Positions 14,950-21,742 of a stretch of DNA of 30,276 nucleotides are shown in pieces. The notes beneath the pieces were generated by a model. It saw only the letters and a program-made list of their open reading frames with translations. It ran no database searches and had not been told where the DNA came from. Location of the stretch: positions 1 through 30,276 of IMG/VR virus record IMGVR_UViG_3300025727_000037; one strand, 5' to 3'. A program made the position numbers and the translations under genes. How positions within the stretch are numbered: the stretch's first letter is position 1; the number at the start of each line of letters is the position of its first letter. The stretch comes from a virus.

Positions 14950-16709
14950 CAGCCACCCACCTGAGATAGAAGATCACGCAACGAAGGTGTCCCAGCCGCA
15001 TTCGGGGTAGGCCCAGCCTCAGCCCCCGCACCCGGCTGGGCGATACCGGGTTGCGCTTCAGGTGCTTCAGGAGGAACTTGCGTCGCTTGACGTTCCTGCG
15101 CCTCCTCATGGACCTTCTGCACAGCCCCGGCCAAATCAGCCTTATTGTAACGAACCAACTCAACTATACGAGCAACATCACCCGGAGGTATTTGCCCCTG
15201 CGAAGCTTGCGTTTGCAACGAAGCCAACAATGCTTGCTCCAACGATTCCGCAACCACCTCGTCATGCTCCGACTCAACATCATCAACCATAGGGTCAATC
15301 TCCATAAACGATTTCTTAGACATGGTACCCATGCCGATGCGTTGCCCAGCCCCAATAATCAAACCATTCAAATCCGTACCAGGGTTAGAAAACACGACAC
15401 GGTTATGATCAGTATCGAAATGCTTATTCGGCGTGTAATCCACACGACCCTTCGCACCCTTAGCAGACACATAAAACGAAACCGCTTTATTCCCGGCGTA
15501 CGCTTTAGCCAACGCTACAGCGCGACGGTTCTCCGCCTCCATAGAAGCAGCGAACACGCGTTGCGCTTCCTGAACAGGGAAATCCACAACAGCCGACATG
15601 ACCGCATCACCGCGGCGGCCAGTCCTAATGTTCGAACCAGACTCTCCACCAAACTCAGCGGGAATACCAGCAGTCAAACGTTGCGCCCGTTCCAAACGAT
15701 CAATAGTCGGGTTAGTCATAAACCCCGGATTCAAAGTAGAATCCTTCAAATCTCCGCCCTTGACTTGACCAATCTCCCCAGTCAAACCGTTCGCAGTATT
15801 AATGATCTGCGGTTGCTCACCAGCGCGAGCCACCAACCAAGTATCAGGGAAAATCCCTTTCTGCACAGCGATAACTTCCAACGCCATCAAACGCGCCTGC
15901 GTCTGATACATCCCCAACATCCCATCGAACTGGCCTTGAGCCTGATCTAAACAAACACGCCCCGGCACAACCGCCGGACACAAACCAATACGGTTAGGGA
16001 AACGCTCCAACTCAGCGAGCGGCTCAGTCGTATAAGTAGAACGCGACCAACCAGTGTTGTCTTGCGGGACACGCCCAACAGCGATCAACACAGTTTCCTC
16101 ATGGTCAACGTATTCAACCAACTGGAAAACATCGGATTGTTCCAACGTGTCGTTGCCGCGCAAACGGTCCGCCTGGTCAGGGTAATGAAGTTTCAACCAA
16201 GCCCAAGTACGTTCGTAAGTAAAAATACAATCAGTGGGTTCCAAATCGTCCGGGCCGATAACCGGCGACGGGTAAGTAGTCAACGGATCACGAACCGTCC
16301 ACTCAACCGATTGTTTAACAGGATCGAAACGTAAAGAAACAGGTGAAGAAGCATAACCAATGAACTGACGCGCACGACGCATCATTTTCAAATCCATATG
16401 ATTCGTTTCCCACATCCCGAACAAAGCGCGACGGCGAACCCGAGCATTCTTTTCCGACGCTTTAGACTCAGGGTTCGACGGAGGACAAACAATGTCCGGC
16501 ATCGTCGAAGAAATACGCATCGCAGTTTGATCCAAACCCTGCGACACCAAGTTCGCTACAGCAGCAGACTCATACTCGTCCAACTCCGGCAACGGAACAA
16601 CAATCTCACCGTCATACGCTGAACGCACACGACGCATCCGATCCATTGCTGGACCCTGACTAGACTCCCGTTCACGGAGCAGTTCTAAAATCTTCTCAGC
16701 GGCCTTCAC
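14949..16709 (-). CDS. Portal protein
   Basis: 586 residues with a GTG start directly after the terminase stop. The portal ring is the DNA entry and exit channel of the capsid. The sequence shows the expected order: an N-terminal charged helix (EKILELLRERESSQG), then NLVSQGLDQTAMRISSTMPD, a long wing/stem section with ARQFIGYASSPVSLRFDP and VEWTVRDPLTTYPSP, and a tunnel-region stretch PTIDRLERAQRLTAGIPAEF. The C-terminus is a coiled and Pro/Gln/Ala-rich tail (AGAVQKVHEEAQERQATQVP). Length and the position immediately after the large terminase support the call. The sequence is divergent, so the assignment relies partly on context. Confidence 0.85.
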   Translation of the reverse strand: MKAAEKILELLRERESSQGPAMDRMRRVRSAYDGEIVVPLPELDEYESAAVANLVSQGLDQTAMRISSTMPDIVCPPSNPESKASEKNARVRRRALFGMWETNHMDLKMMRRARQFIGYASSPVSLRFDPVKQSVEWTVRDPLTTYPSPVIGPDDLEPTDCIFTYERTWAWLKLHYPDQADRLRGNDTLEQSDVFQLVEYVDHEETVLIAVGRVPQDNTGWSRSTYTTEPLAELERFPNRIGLCPAVVPGRVCLDQAQGQFDGMLGMYQTQARLMALEVIAVQKGIFPDTWLVARAGEQPQIINTANGLTGEIGQVKGGDLKDSTLNPGFMTNPTIDRLERAQRLTAGIPAEFGGESGSNIRTGRRGDAVMSAVVDFPVQEAQRVFAASMEAENRRAVALAKAYAGNKAVSFYVSAKGAKGRVDYTPNKHFDTDHNRVVFSNPGTDLNGLIIGAGQRIGMGTMSKKSFMEIDPMVDDVESEHDEVVAESLEQALLASLQTQASQGQIPPGDVARIVELVRYNKADLAGAVQKVHEEAQERQATQVPPEAPEAQPGIAQPGAGAEAGPTPNAAGTPSLRDLLSQVGG

Positions 16710-18623
16710 TTAACCAACCTTTTTTCTTATCCAAGACGGCCTCCACATCGGAGTCGCATCCCCCTTAGGCAAACTAATGTTCGGAAGATTATGTTCTAAA
16801 AACCATTGCGCCATAACACAGTCGTCCGTACGGGAACCAGTCCCGTCAGGAGTCCACTTAGTTACTTCGTTGATTAATAGTAGCGCATGTGGGCGAGCCT
16901 CAGTTCTTTGCCGCCCCGGAAGACGCACCAAACCATGTTTATACAACCCAGCGAGCATCTGAACACCATAATCAGGGTCACCCTTGTTGCGAGAATGCGT
17001 GTAATGAGGGATCAAATGGACACCCCTCGTAGCAGACCAGCGTTGAAAATGATCGTACTGCATAATAAACTTTTGCGCCGCATTCGCCTCAACAATCCAA
17101 TACTGGATCGGATGCCCCATGTCCATCGACCGACGCTGCCACTCCTCAGCGATGCCAGTAAACGTACCCTCCGAATGGTTCCAATCCAAAAATGTTGGCG
17201 CATCCATTTTCTGACGATACGACTCCAACAAATAACGGAACCCCGACTCCGGCACATACGCCCAAACCTGCAAAGCCCAATACTTAGAAGGCGACGGATC
17301 AGCCGTAGCGCAAATAATCACATCACCCGGCAAGTTCGCAGGCAACTCCCACAAATCACGGTCAGCATCCCAGCACCCCATGTACTCCACCCCATCGGCA
17401 CCCTTCCCACCCGAAATCCACAAAGGGTCCACAAGAACAGAAGCAGGATCAGCATCCTCCTGCTGATACAAAATAGCGTAACGATCAGGAGTAGACTGCT
17501 GAATATGCGTTAACTTACGCCAGTTCAAACGACGCGGATACAACAAGCACCCATCAGGCCACGGATCAGAAGCCATCTTATGATTCTTCTCGCACAAATC
17601 TTCGTAATGCGCTTTATACAAAATATGGTGATACCGTTTCCCACCGAGCTGCAAAGACTCCGGTATTTCCTCATCGAAGTCATCATCGTCATCCATGATT
17701 GCTTCCTTATCCAACGCATACCGGTAAATATCGTCCGAAGACATACGTTGCCCCTGCAACACCAGAAGGCCGCCCGGCTCCAACCGAGTCTCCGCCACCT
17801 CATCCCACCATTGCTTCAACTGTTCGCGAGCATCAGCGGTACGCATCTTACGAGGATCATACAAATCGTCCCAAATCACCAAATCGAAACGGCCACCCAA
17901 AAACCCCGAGTCCACACCAAACGCCGTCCAAGTAGGTTCCTTCTCAGACACAGGCATATCGCCCTCCTGGGCAACAGTAAACTGGTCGCCACGCCACACC
18001 TCTTTAATCTCAGGCTTAAACCGGCCAAAATCCTCCAACAAAACTGCTTCAGCATCCACTGCTAAACCAAGTTTCATATCCTTAGCCTCAGCCTTAACAG
18101 GGATGGTACGTTCAAACTCGTTTTTCAGGCGACGCGTATACCATTCACCCAACCGGGCTGTATGCGAACCAACCATTCCACGCAACGTCCGGTCGCGAAC
18201 CGTAGCCCACGCCGGAAGTATCCGAGTAAAAAACGTTGACTTGCCTGAACCAGGGGGAGCGTTGATAACAACGTATTCTTCTTGCGGAGAGTTCATTAAC
18301 TCCATGATGCGTCCCGTGGCTTCAACCTGCCACGGCATGAGTATCAAACCAAAATAGCGGCGAGCAAAAACTTCAATATCGTCGTACGCTTCTTTCGCCT
18401 CAGGAATCAACTCGTCGTACGGAACAACCGCAGGTTTTTTTAGTTCCTCAAAAGCAGCTTTCGCTTGCTTCCCAATAACACTACCGGTACCGTCTTCGAA
18501 ATCTTTAGCAGCGCGTTGAGAAACATTCAATCGTTTCGCCGCCGCGTAACGGGTCGCACCGCCGTCGCGGAGTTCCTGAAACTTGATCCACGTTTCCGCC
18601 GGTATCGCTCTACCTGAAACCAC
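16710..18623 (-). CDS. terL: Terminase large subunit with N-terminal helix-turn-helix extension
   Basis: 637 residues. The ATP-powered DNA-packaging motor and genome-cutting nuclease. Residues 10-45 resemble a helix-turn-helix (GGATRYAAAKRLNVSQRAAK). The ATPase has Walker A APPGSGKST (122-130) and Walker B FDLVIWDD (246-253), followed by a coupling-type segment VLQGQRMSSDD (288-298). The RNase H-like nuclease has conserved acids D442 (CATADPSPSKY), E512 (WIVEANAAQKF) and D600/D601 (RTDDCVMAQWF). An Asp-run insertion (DDDDDFDEE, 311-319) lies between the two. The GTG start overlaps the upstream stop as TAGTG. No separate small-terminase gene is recognised nearby, so the N-terminal HTH may supply DNA recognition. 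Confidence 0.93.
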   Translation of the reverse strand: MVSGRAIPAETWIKFQELRDGGATRYAAAKRLNVSQRAAKDFEDGTGSVIGKQAKAAFEELKKPAVVPYDELIPEAKEAYDDIEVFARRYFGLILMPWQVEATGRIMELMNSPQEEYVVINAPPGSGKSTFFTRILPAWATVRDRTLRGMVGSHTARLGEWYTRRLKNEFERTIPVKAEAKDMKLGLAVDAEAVLLEDFGRFKPEIKEVWRGDQFTVAQEGDMPVSEKEPTWTAFGVDSGFLGGRFDLVIWDDLYDPRKMRTADAREQLKQWWDEVAETRLEPGGLLVLQGQRMSSDDIYRYALDKEAIMDDDDDFDEEIPESLQLGGKRYHHILYKAHYEDLCEKNHKMASDPWPDGCLLYPRRLNWRKLTHIQQSTPDRYAILYQQEDADPASVLVDPLWISGGKGADGVEYMGCWDADRDLWELPANLPGDVIICATADPSPSKYWALQVWAYVPESGFRYLLESYRQKMDAPTFLDWNHSEGTFTGIAEEWQRRSMDMGHPIQYWIVEANAAQKFIMQYDHFQRWSATRGVHLIPHYTHSRNKGDPDYGVQMLAGLYKHGLVRLPGRQRTEARPHALLLINEVTKWTPDGTGSRTDDCVMAQWFLEHNLPNISLPKGDATPMWRPSWIRKKVG

Positions 18624-18823
18624 TATTTAGTCTTCCTACGTTTACGACGAGGAACCATGCCCCGATCCAATACCTTAACCGCTGAAGGCTGCCCACCATC
18701 AGCGCAACCCCCGAAACTCGTAACCTCATGCTCCCAACAAGCACCCGGAGTACCCATTGTCGGAACAATACGTTCACCGCAACGACACACCGCCAGCCGA
18801 GGATACCCCGCCTGCTTAACCAC
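18623..18823 (-). CDS. Small CxCGE-motif Cys-rich protein (second of a pair)
   Basis: 66 residues from GTG 18823, chosen because GGAGGAG ends four bases upstream and the start overlaps the preceding stop by eight bases (GTGGTTAA), the junction style used repeatedly here. Key residues are CRCGERIVPTMG, then ACWEHEV, then GGC; the C-terminus is strongly basic (RRKRRKTK). CRC, C and H could form a zinc site. It ends at the terminase start (TAGTG). A small DNA-binding or packaging accessory protein is possible. It resembles the upstream neighbour, which also has a CxCGE motif. Confidence 0.55.
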   Translation of the reverse strand: MVKQAGYPRLAVCRCGERIVPTMGTPGACWEHEVTSFGGCADGGQPSAVKVLDRGMVPRRKRRKTK

Positions 18824-19004
18824 CAGACTCCTCCACCAAAGTTTCACACGACCCTAAGGAATGGCTTGTTATCGCTGTCCAGTTTTCTTCAACGGGGCCG
18901 GGGTGGAGGGTTTGTGTTACACCGGGTTTGCCGTTGCCGACGATGATGAGGATGGTTTCTCCGCAGGAGCATTCGTGGCTCATCGTGTTTTGCTTACGAA
19001 ACAT
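18816..19004 (-). CDS. Small CxCGE-motif Cys-rich protein (first of a pair)
   Basis: 62 residues if begun at ATG 19004, which overlaps the stop of the preceding gene (TAATG); ATG 18983 is the alternative. Visible motif MSHECSCGETILIIVGNGKP, then VEENWTAITSH and GSCETL. The CSCGE, H and C residues could form a zinc site. The order CxCGE(R/T)I, Trp, His, Cys is shared with the next gene. Function not recognised. Confidence 0.5.
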   Translation of the reverse strand: MFRKQNTMSHECSCGETILIIVGNGKPGVTQTLHPGPVEENWTAITSHSLGSCETLVEESGG

Positions 19005-19795
19005 TATGTAAAACAACTCCCCGAATCGCAGCCCTCCGGCCCCTCCAAATCAAGAGCCATCTGGTCATCAACCACCCTGTCCAACGGCGCACCAAACTTC
19101 GTCATCCACATTTTGTACCCTTTCCCCAGTTCATCGCAACGATCACCCATCGCTTCCTCGATCTCAACGGCTTTCGCAAACAACGCTGGCCTCTCATTTT
19201 TCAACTCCCGCCACGACTCCATCGAATGAAACGGACAAAAAAAGCAAGCCGAACGAGGAGGCTTAGGCAACCCCACCTCCTCTATCACATCGAAACAATC
19301 CCTGCGGTGCATCCCCAAATCCAACAAAGGGTAATCCAACAACTGATCGTCAAACCCGCTGTCTGTTCTCGCCCTCTGAATCTCATCAACACTAATACCC
19401 AAACCAACTGTCGCCGGGTTCTCGCTCGTCGAACCGAGTTTACGATGCCAACGATGCACAACCTTTATTTTGTAATCGCCCGTGCATTTTCTCCGCCCAG
19501 GAGCCGTCCCCACATACATAGGGATAATGATCGAACGTGTCGGACGCAAAATGTCCTCCACTAAAGTAATCGGTTTCCCGCGCAAAGTGTTGTGAAGCTC
19601 ATGTAGTTCAATACCGTGCTTCTTCGCAAACGGTTTATGGTACTCATGGAAATATTCGATAGTCAATGGGTCTTCACTATCGTCGCCAACGTTCGCAAAC
19701 AGGAACGCGTCATACGGATCAGGTAACCGGCCCAACGCTTGCAACGCCAAAACAGCCGTCGATTGGACACCTCCACCGAAACTAAAGAACCTCAC
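19004..19795 (-). CDS. PP-loop ATP-pyrophosphatase protein, PAPS-reductase-like
   Basis: 263 residues from GTG 19795, which lies seven bases after GGGAG; a TTG at 19801 is too close to it. The N-terminus FFSFGGGVQSTAVLALQALG carries the SGG-type PP-loop (S-F-G-G-G-V-Q-S-T) of adenine-nucleotide alpha hydrolases. Cysteines recur at C104 (RKCTGDYKI), C184/C187 (ACFFCPFH) and the C-terminal C256/C261 (GCDSGSC), and could bind an iron-sulfur cluster or metal. This matches phage proteins annotated as phosphoadenosine phosphosulfate reductase family. True PAPS reduction is doubtful; sulfur transfer or base/RNA modification by adenylation is equally possible. It heads the minus-strand packaging operon. 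Confidence 0.8.
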   Translation of the reverse strand: MRFFSFGGGVQSTAVLALQALGRLPDPYDAFLFANVGDDSEDPLTIEYFHEYHKPFAKKHGIELHELHNTLRGKPITLVEDILRPTRSIIIPMYVGTAPGRRKCTGDYKIKVVHRWHRKLGSTSENPATVGLGISVDEIQRARTDSGFDDQLLDYPLLDLGMHRRDCFDVIEEVGLPKPPRSACFFCPFHSMESWRELKNERPALFAKAVEIEEAMGDRCDELGKGYKMWMTKFGAPLDRVVDDQMALDLEGPEGCDSGSCFT

Positions 19796-19874
19796 AACCA
19801 ATCTCCCTTACTCGTAGAACCACAACACTACACCAAAAACCCGCCAAACACAAGAACCTAACGCCGCCACCACC

Positions 19875-19883
19875 TGCTATAGT
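19875..19883 (+). promoter_or_regulatory. Putative extended -10 promoter (TGCTATAGT) facing the structured region
   Basis: Plus-strand TGCTATAGT, preceded by C, identical to the minus-strand sites before the capsid leader and before the holin. No -35 is visible at 16-18 bases. Transcription would begin near 19890, at the first hairpin of the structured region. Confidence 0.45.
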
Positions 19884-19889
19884 AAAACC

Positions 19890-20051
19890 AACACCGATTT
19901 TCTGGTGTTTCCCGCCTAACCCGCGAGAGGCTCGCCCGTCAGAGGGGCTTCAACCCCCTGCACCAAAAGACAAGAGTCAGCAGGGGTAGAACAGTCCAGG
20001 ACAAAGCTAGTTCAAGGCAGACTGGCCTCAACTAGCGGAGGGACCCAAGGG
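19890..20051 (+). ncRNA. Candidate structured RNA or 5' leader with competing hairpins
   Basis: Successive inverted repeats on the plus strand: AACACC/GGTGTT (19890-19909), GCGAG/CTCGC (19923-19935), AGGGG/CCCCT (19943-19959), CCCCTGC/GCAGGGG (19955-19986), and a compound hairpin GCTAGTT-AGGC/GCCT-AACTAGC (20006-20036). The third and fourth share 19955-19959, so they exclude each other, as in switching leaders. GGAGGG follows the last hairpin at once and lies nine bases before ATG 20052. I do not recognise a known riboswitch, tRNA or tmRNA. No homologue comparison was possible, so the structure is a hypothesis. Confidence 0.35.
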
Positions 20052-20354
20052 ATGCCACCGCCCAAACACACCCGCCGCCCCGACACACCCGCCACAAGTG
20101 TCACAAGTGTCATAAGTGTCACCCCCAACCAAAAACCACAAGCCACCCAAACTGCCACAAACCCACAGCCAAACAAACCCACCCCGGCAGACCACACAAA
20201 CACACCCCACAACACACACAACAAACACACACACAACACCCAAACATTCGACCCAACCAGCCACCAAAACAACCACCCCCAGTCGAAACACAACAACCCA
20301 AAAACACCCCACCACCAGCAAAAACACAAAAACACAACACAACCACACCGATAA
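20052..20354 (+). CDS. Doubtful low-complexity Thr/Pro/His/Asn-rich ORF
   Basis: 100 codons beginning MPPPKHTRRPDTPATSVTSV, then almost only Thr, Pro, His, Asn, Gln and Lys. In favour: ATG preceded by GGAGGG with nine-base spacing, just after a structured leader, and an early 9-base repeat (20094-20120) in frame. Against: the DNA is nearly pure A/C, in which stop codons cannot occur by chance, so the open frame carries little weight. If translated, the product would be disordered. It resembles no family I know. Confidence 0.2.
   Translation: MPPPKHTRRPDTPATSVTSVISVTPNQKPQATQTATNPQPNKPTPADHTNTPHNTHNKHTHNTQTFDPTSHQNNHPQSKHNNPKTPHHQQKHKNTTQPHR
20120..20350. other. A/C-only strand-asymmetric tract
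   Basis: On the plus strand this stretch is almost free of G and T, with long runs such as CACACAACACACACAACAAA. The RNA from the plus strand would be C-rich, G-poor and unstructured, the composition expected of Rho-utilisation sites. On the minus strand it is G/T-rich. Together with the G/T tract at 20440-20533 it fills the gap between the divergent operons. Three copies of a 9-base unit (ACAAGTGTC) lie just before it at 20094-20120. Confidence 0.7.
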
Positions 20355-20359
20355 TCAGT

Positions 20360-20430
20360 GGTGGCACGCGGGGGGGCTGGGCAAACCCCCGCAGGGAGGG
20401 GGTAACCCTCACCCCGCCCCGCATGCCACC
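20360..20430. other. Large G/C hairpin between the A/C and G/T tracts
   Basis: A 14-base arm at 20360-20373 (GGTGGCACGCGGGG) pairs with 20417-20430 (CCCCGCATGCCACC) with one mismatch. Inside are further complementary pairs (GCGGGGG with CCCCCGC; GGGT with ACCC) and several G runs that could form a quadruplex. It could be a cruciform, an origin structure, a packaging site or a transcription block; sequence alone cannot choose. Confidence 0.6.
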
Positions 20431-20439
20431 GGTCCGGCG

Positions 20440-20533
20440 AGACTATGGGCGGGGGTGGTGGTGGTGGTTGGTGGTGCTTTATTGTTGCCTGGGTGGTGGT
20501 GGTGTGTGTGTGTTGCCTGGGTGGTGGTGGTGC
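20440..20533. repeat. G/T tract with GTG repeats and a 22-base direct repeat
   Basis: Plus strand is almost only G and T, mainly GGT/GTG units. A 22-base sequence beginning TGTTGCCTGGG occurs at 20483-20504 and again at 20511-20532, 28 bases apart. The second copy runs directly up to the promoter at 20534. No gene is visible in it. Confidence 0.75.
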
Positions 20534-20587
20534 TTGACAAGTTAGGTCTAGGTGTGGGATACTTTAAGCGTAAGCTATCCGGCTTAC
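20534..20587 (+). promoter_or_regulatory. Promoter P1 and leader hairpin of the small membrane protein gene
   Basis: TTGACA (20534-20539), 18-base spacer, GATACT (20558-20563). The spacer holds TAGGTCTAGGT, a short direct repeat also present in P2 that could be an operator. The leader has a 6-bp hairpin GTAAGC/GCTTAC (20570-20587), then the box TAGAGAAAAGAG (20591-20602) seven bases before the start. Confidence 0.8.
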
Positions 20588-20609
20588 CTTTAGAGAAAAG
20601 AGTTTAGTT

Positions 20610-20744
20610 ATGTTAACTAGTGGAGATTACCGCAGGGTGTGTGGTGCTTTAATCGTGACAGGGGTAGTGGTGGTGGTGTGGTTGTTAGGTGGTTGGCAAC
20701 TGTTTAATGATTGCGTAGCGGTAACAGGTGCGGCTTGTTTATAA
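20610..20744 (+). CDS. 44-residue single-span membrane protein
   Basis: ATG 20610 to TAA 20744. Reads MLTSGDYRRVCGALIVTGVV, then VVVWLLGGWQLFNDCVAVTG, ending AACL. Residues 11-29 are a clear membrane helix (GALIVTGVVVVVWLLGG), with a positive N-terminal side, so the C-terminus probably faces outward. Two further cysteines lie after the helix. It has its own promoter, leader hairpin and purine-rich box of the same design as the clamp gene, which is strong support for a real gene. TTATAAAAGCTTT overlaps the stop and recurs after the clamp gene. Function unknown; small membrane proteins expressed early in phages often alter the host envelope or exclude other phages, which is inference. Confidence 0.75.
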   Translation: MLTSGDYRRVCGALIVTGVVVVVWLLGGWQLFNDCVAVTGAACL

Positions 20745-20764
20745 AAGCTTTTCTTCTGTAAAGC

Positions 20765-20817
20765 TTGACAGCTAGGTCTAGGTGTGGAATAATGACGGGG
20801 TAAGCTATCCGGCTTAC
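20765..20817 (+). promoter_or_regulatory. Promoter P2 and leader hairpin of the sliding clamp gene
   Basis: TTGACA (20765-20770), 17-base spacer containing TAGGTCTAGGTGTGG as in P1, and AATAAT (20788-20793). The leader repeats the GTAAGC/GCTTAC hairpin (20800-20817), followed by TAAAGAAAAGAG (20820-20831) nine bases before the GTG start. Confidence 0.85.
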
Positions 20818-20840
20818 CTTAAAGAAAAGAGAAAAGAACA

Positions 20841-21569
20841 GTGACTACAGAAACTACAGAAAAGGCCGAGGGAATAAGCCCCGGTACTTTAGAAACACTG
20901 ACAGTAGAGCTTGACGCTATGCGCTTTAAAGCGTGTATCGATGCGGCCCTTATTGCCGCTAGTAAAGACTACACGCGGCCCATACTGACCGGGGTTCTGA
21001 TCGTTAACCGGGGTGAATGGATCGAACTAGTGTCAACCGATAGCTACCGGTTAAGCGTGATTACCATGCCGGTATTGTCTCCGGCGGTATTCGAGCCGGT
21101 CAACATTGCTACCGATAGCTTAAAGCAACTATCTACCATGCTTAAAGGCATGAAAAGAGGGGTGGTTTCGTTGACCGTTACACCTAGCGCGGCAGGGCCG
21201 GCGGTAGTGGTAGCCACGGTAACCGGCGGGGGGCAGGAATACCCGACCCCGTCAGAACTCCACTACCGTTTAGCGGTAATAGAAGGCGAGTTCCCTAACT
21301 ACCCTAACCTTTTACCTAAGGAGGGTACTTTTTGGGGTGGCCTGGACACCGGTTCTAAGGGCGTAGGGTTTAATCCTAAGTACTTAGCCGATAGTGCTAA
21401 GTGGGCTACCATTATCCATCGAAGTTATGGCGATAAGGATTTACCGGTAATCTTTGGGGCCGTTGATCACTTAAAGCCTGCCACGCTAACGGTAAGCCAT
21501 GATCCTAACGATACCCCGGACGGGATGCCCCGGCCCGTGTACCTTTTAATGCCAGTCCGGATTAGCTAA
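20841..21569 (+). CDS. Shortened DNA polymerase III beta (sliding clamp)-like protein
   Basis: 242 residues, GTG start. Clamps encircle DNA and tether polymerases and other enzymes. Residues 19-163 match a clamp middle domain: RPILTGVLIV (46-55), STDSYRLSVITMP (65-77), IEGEFPNYPNLLPKE (147-161). The end matches the last part of clamp domain 3: GFNPKYLADSAKW (176-188) and YLLMPVRIS (234-242). Bacterial clamps have about 370 residues in three domains; here domain 1 and the first half of domain 3 appear absent. It may form a ring with another subunit number or act as a decoy for clamp-binding host proteins. It has its own promoter and a strong terminator. Codon use (many TTA, AGC, CCG) differs from the minus-strand genes. 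Confidence 0.82.
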   Translation: MTTETTEKAEGISPGTLETLTVELDAMRFKACIDAALIAASKDYTRPILTGVLIVNRGEWIELVSTDSYRLSVITMPVLSPAVFEPVNIATDSLKQLSTMLKGMKRGVVSLTVTPSAAGPAVVVATVTGGGQEYPTPSELHYRLAVIEGEFPNYPNLLPKEGTFWGGLDTGSKGVGFNPKYLADSAKWATIIHRSYGDKDLPVIFGAVDHLKPATLTVSHDPNDTPDGMPRPVYLLMPVRIS

Positions 21570-21601
21570 CGCCTTTAATCCTACTTATAAAAGCTTTACT
21601 T

Positions 21602-21636
21602 AAAAGCCTGCCTACCGTTATGGTTGGCAGGCTTTT
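21602..21636 (+). terminator. Strong intrinsic terminator after the clamp gene
   Basis: 15-base arms with one mismatch (AAAAGCCTGCCTACC at 21602-21616; GGTTGGCAGGCTTTT at 21622-21636), five-base loop, ending in a T run. The AGCCTGCC/GGCAGGCT core recurs at 22096-22122. The A-rich left arm also gives a T run on the other strand. Confidence 0.9.
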
Positions 21637-21742
21637 AAGCGTTTAAGGGGTAAAAGCGGCCCCGTAGGTCGATCCTAAGCCCCGCCGGGGTAGTGGTTGG
21701 TGGTACCTTTACCCTACGAAAAGCAGCCGGGGCCGATCATCC

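Noticed and set aside
15051-15950. 299-codon plus-strand frame opposite the portal gene
   Set aside because: Arg/His/Asn/Thr-rich antisense product typical of a shadow frame; the portal frame is well supported.
19866-19890. Minus-strand promoter in the reverse complement of the TATAGT site
   Set aside because: TACTAT/TATAGC can be read, but no -35 or extended -10 supports it.
19943-19967. tRNA T-arm-like sequence followed by CACCA
   Set aside because: The loop is shifted by one base and no acceptor, D or anticodon arms can be formed around it.
20012-20424. Three minus-strand frames rich in Trp, Cys, Val and Gly that look like membrane proteins
   Set aside because: They are the complement of the A/C tract; Trp/Cys/Val/Gly codons follow from pure G/T composition. 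No start with a ribosome-binding site.
20116-20607. Long plus-strand frame through A/C tract, hairpin and G/T tract
   Set aside because: Lack of stops is explained by composition; it runs across promoter P1 and its leader.
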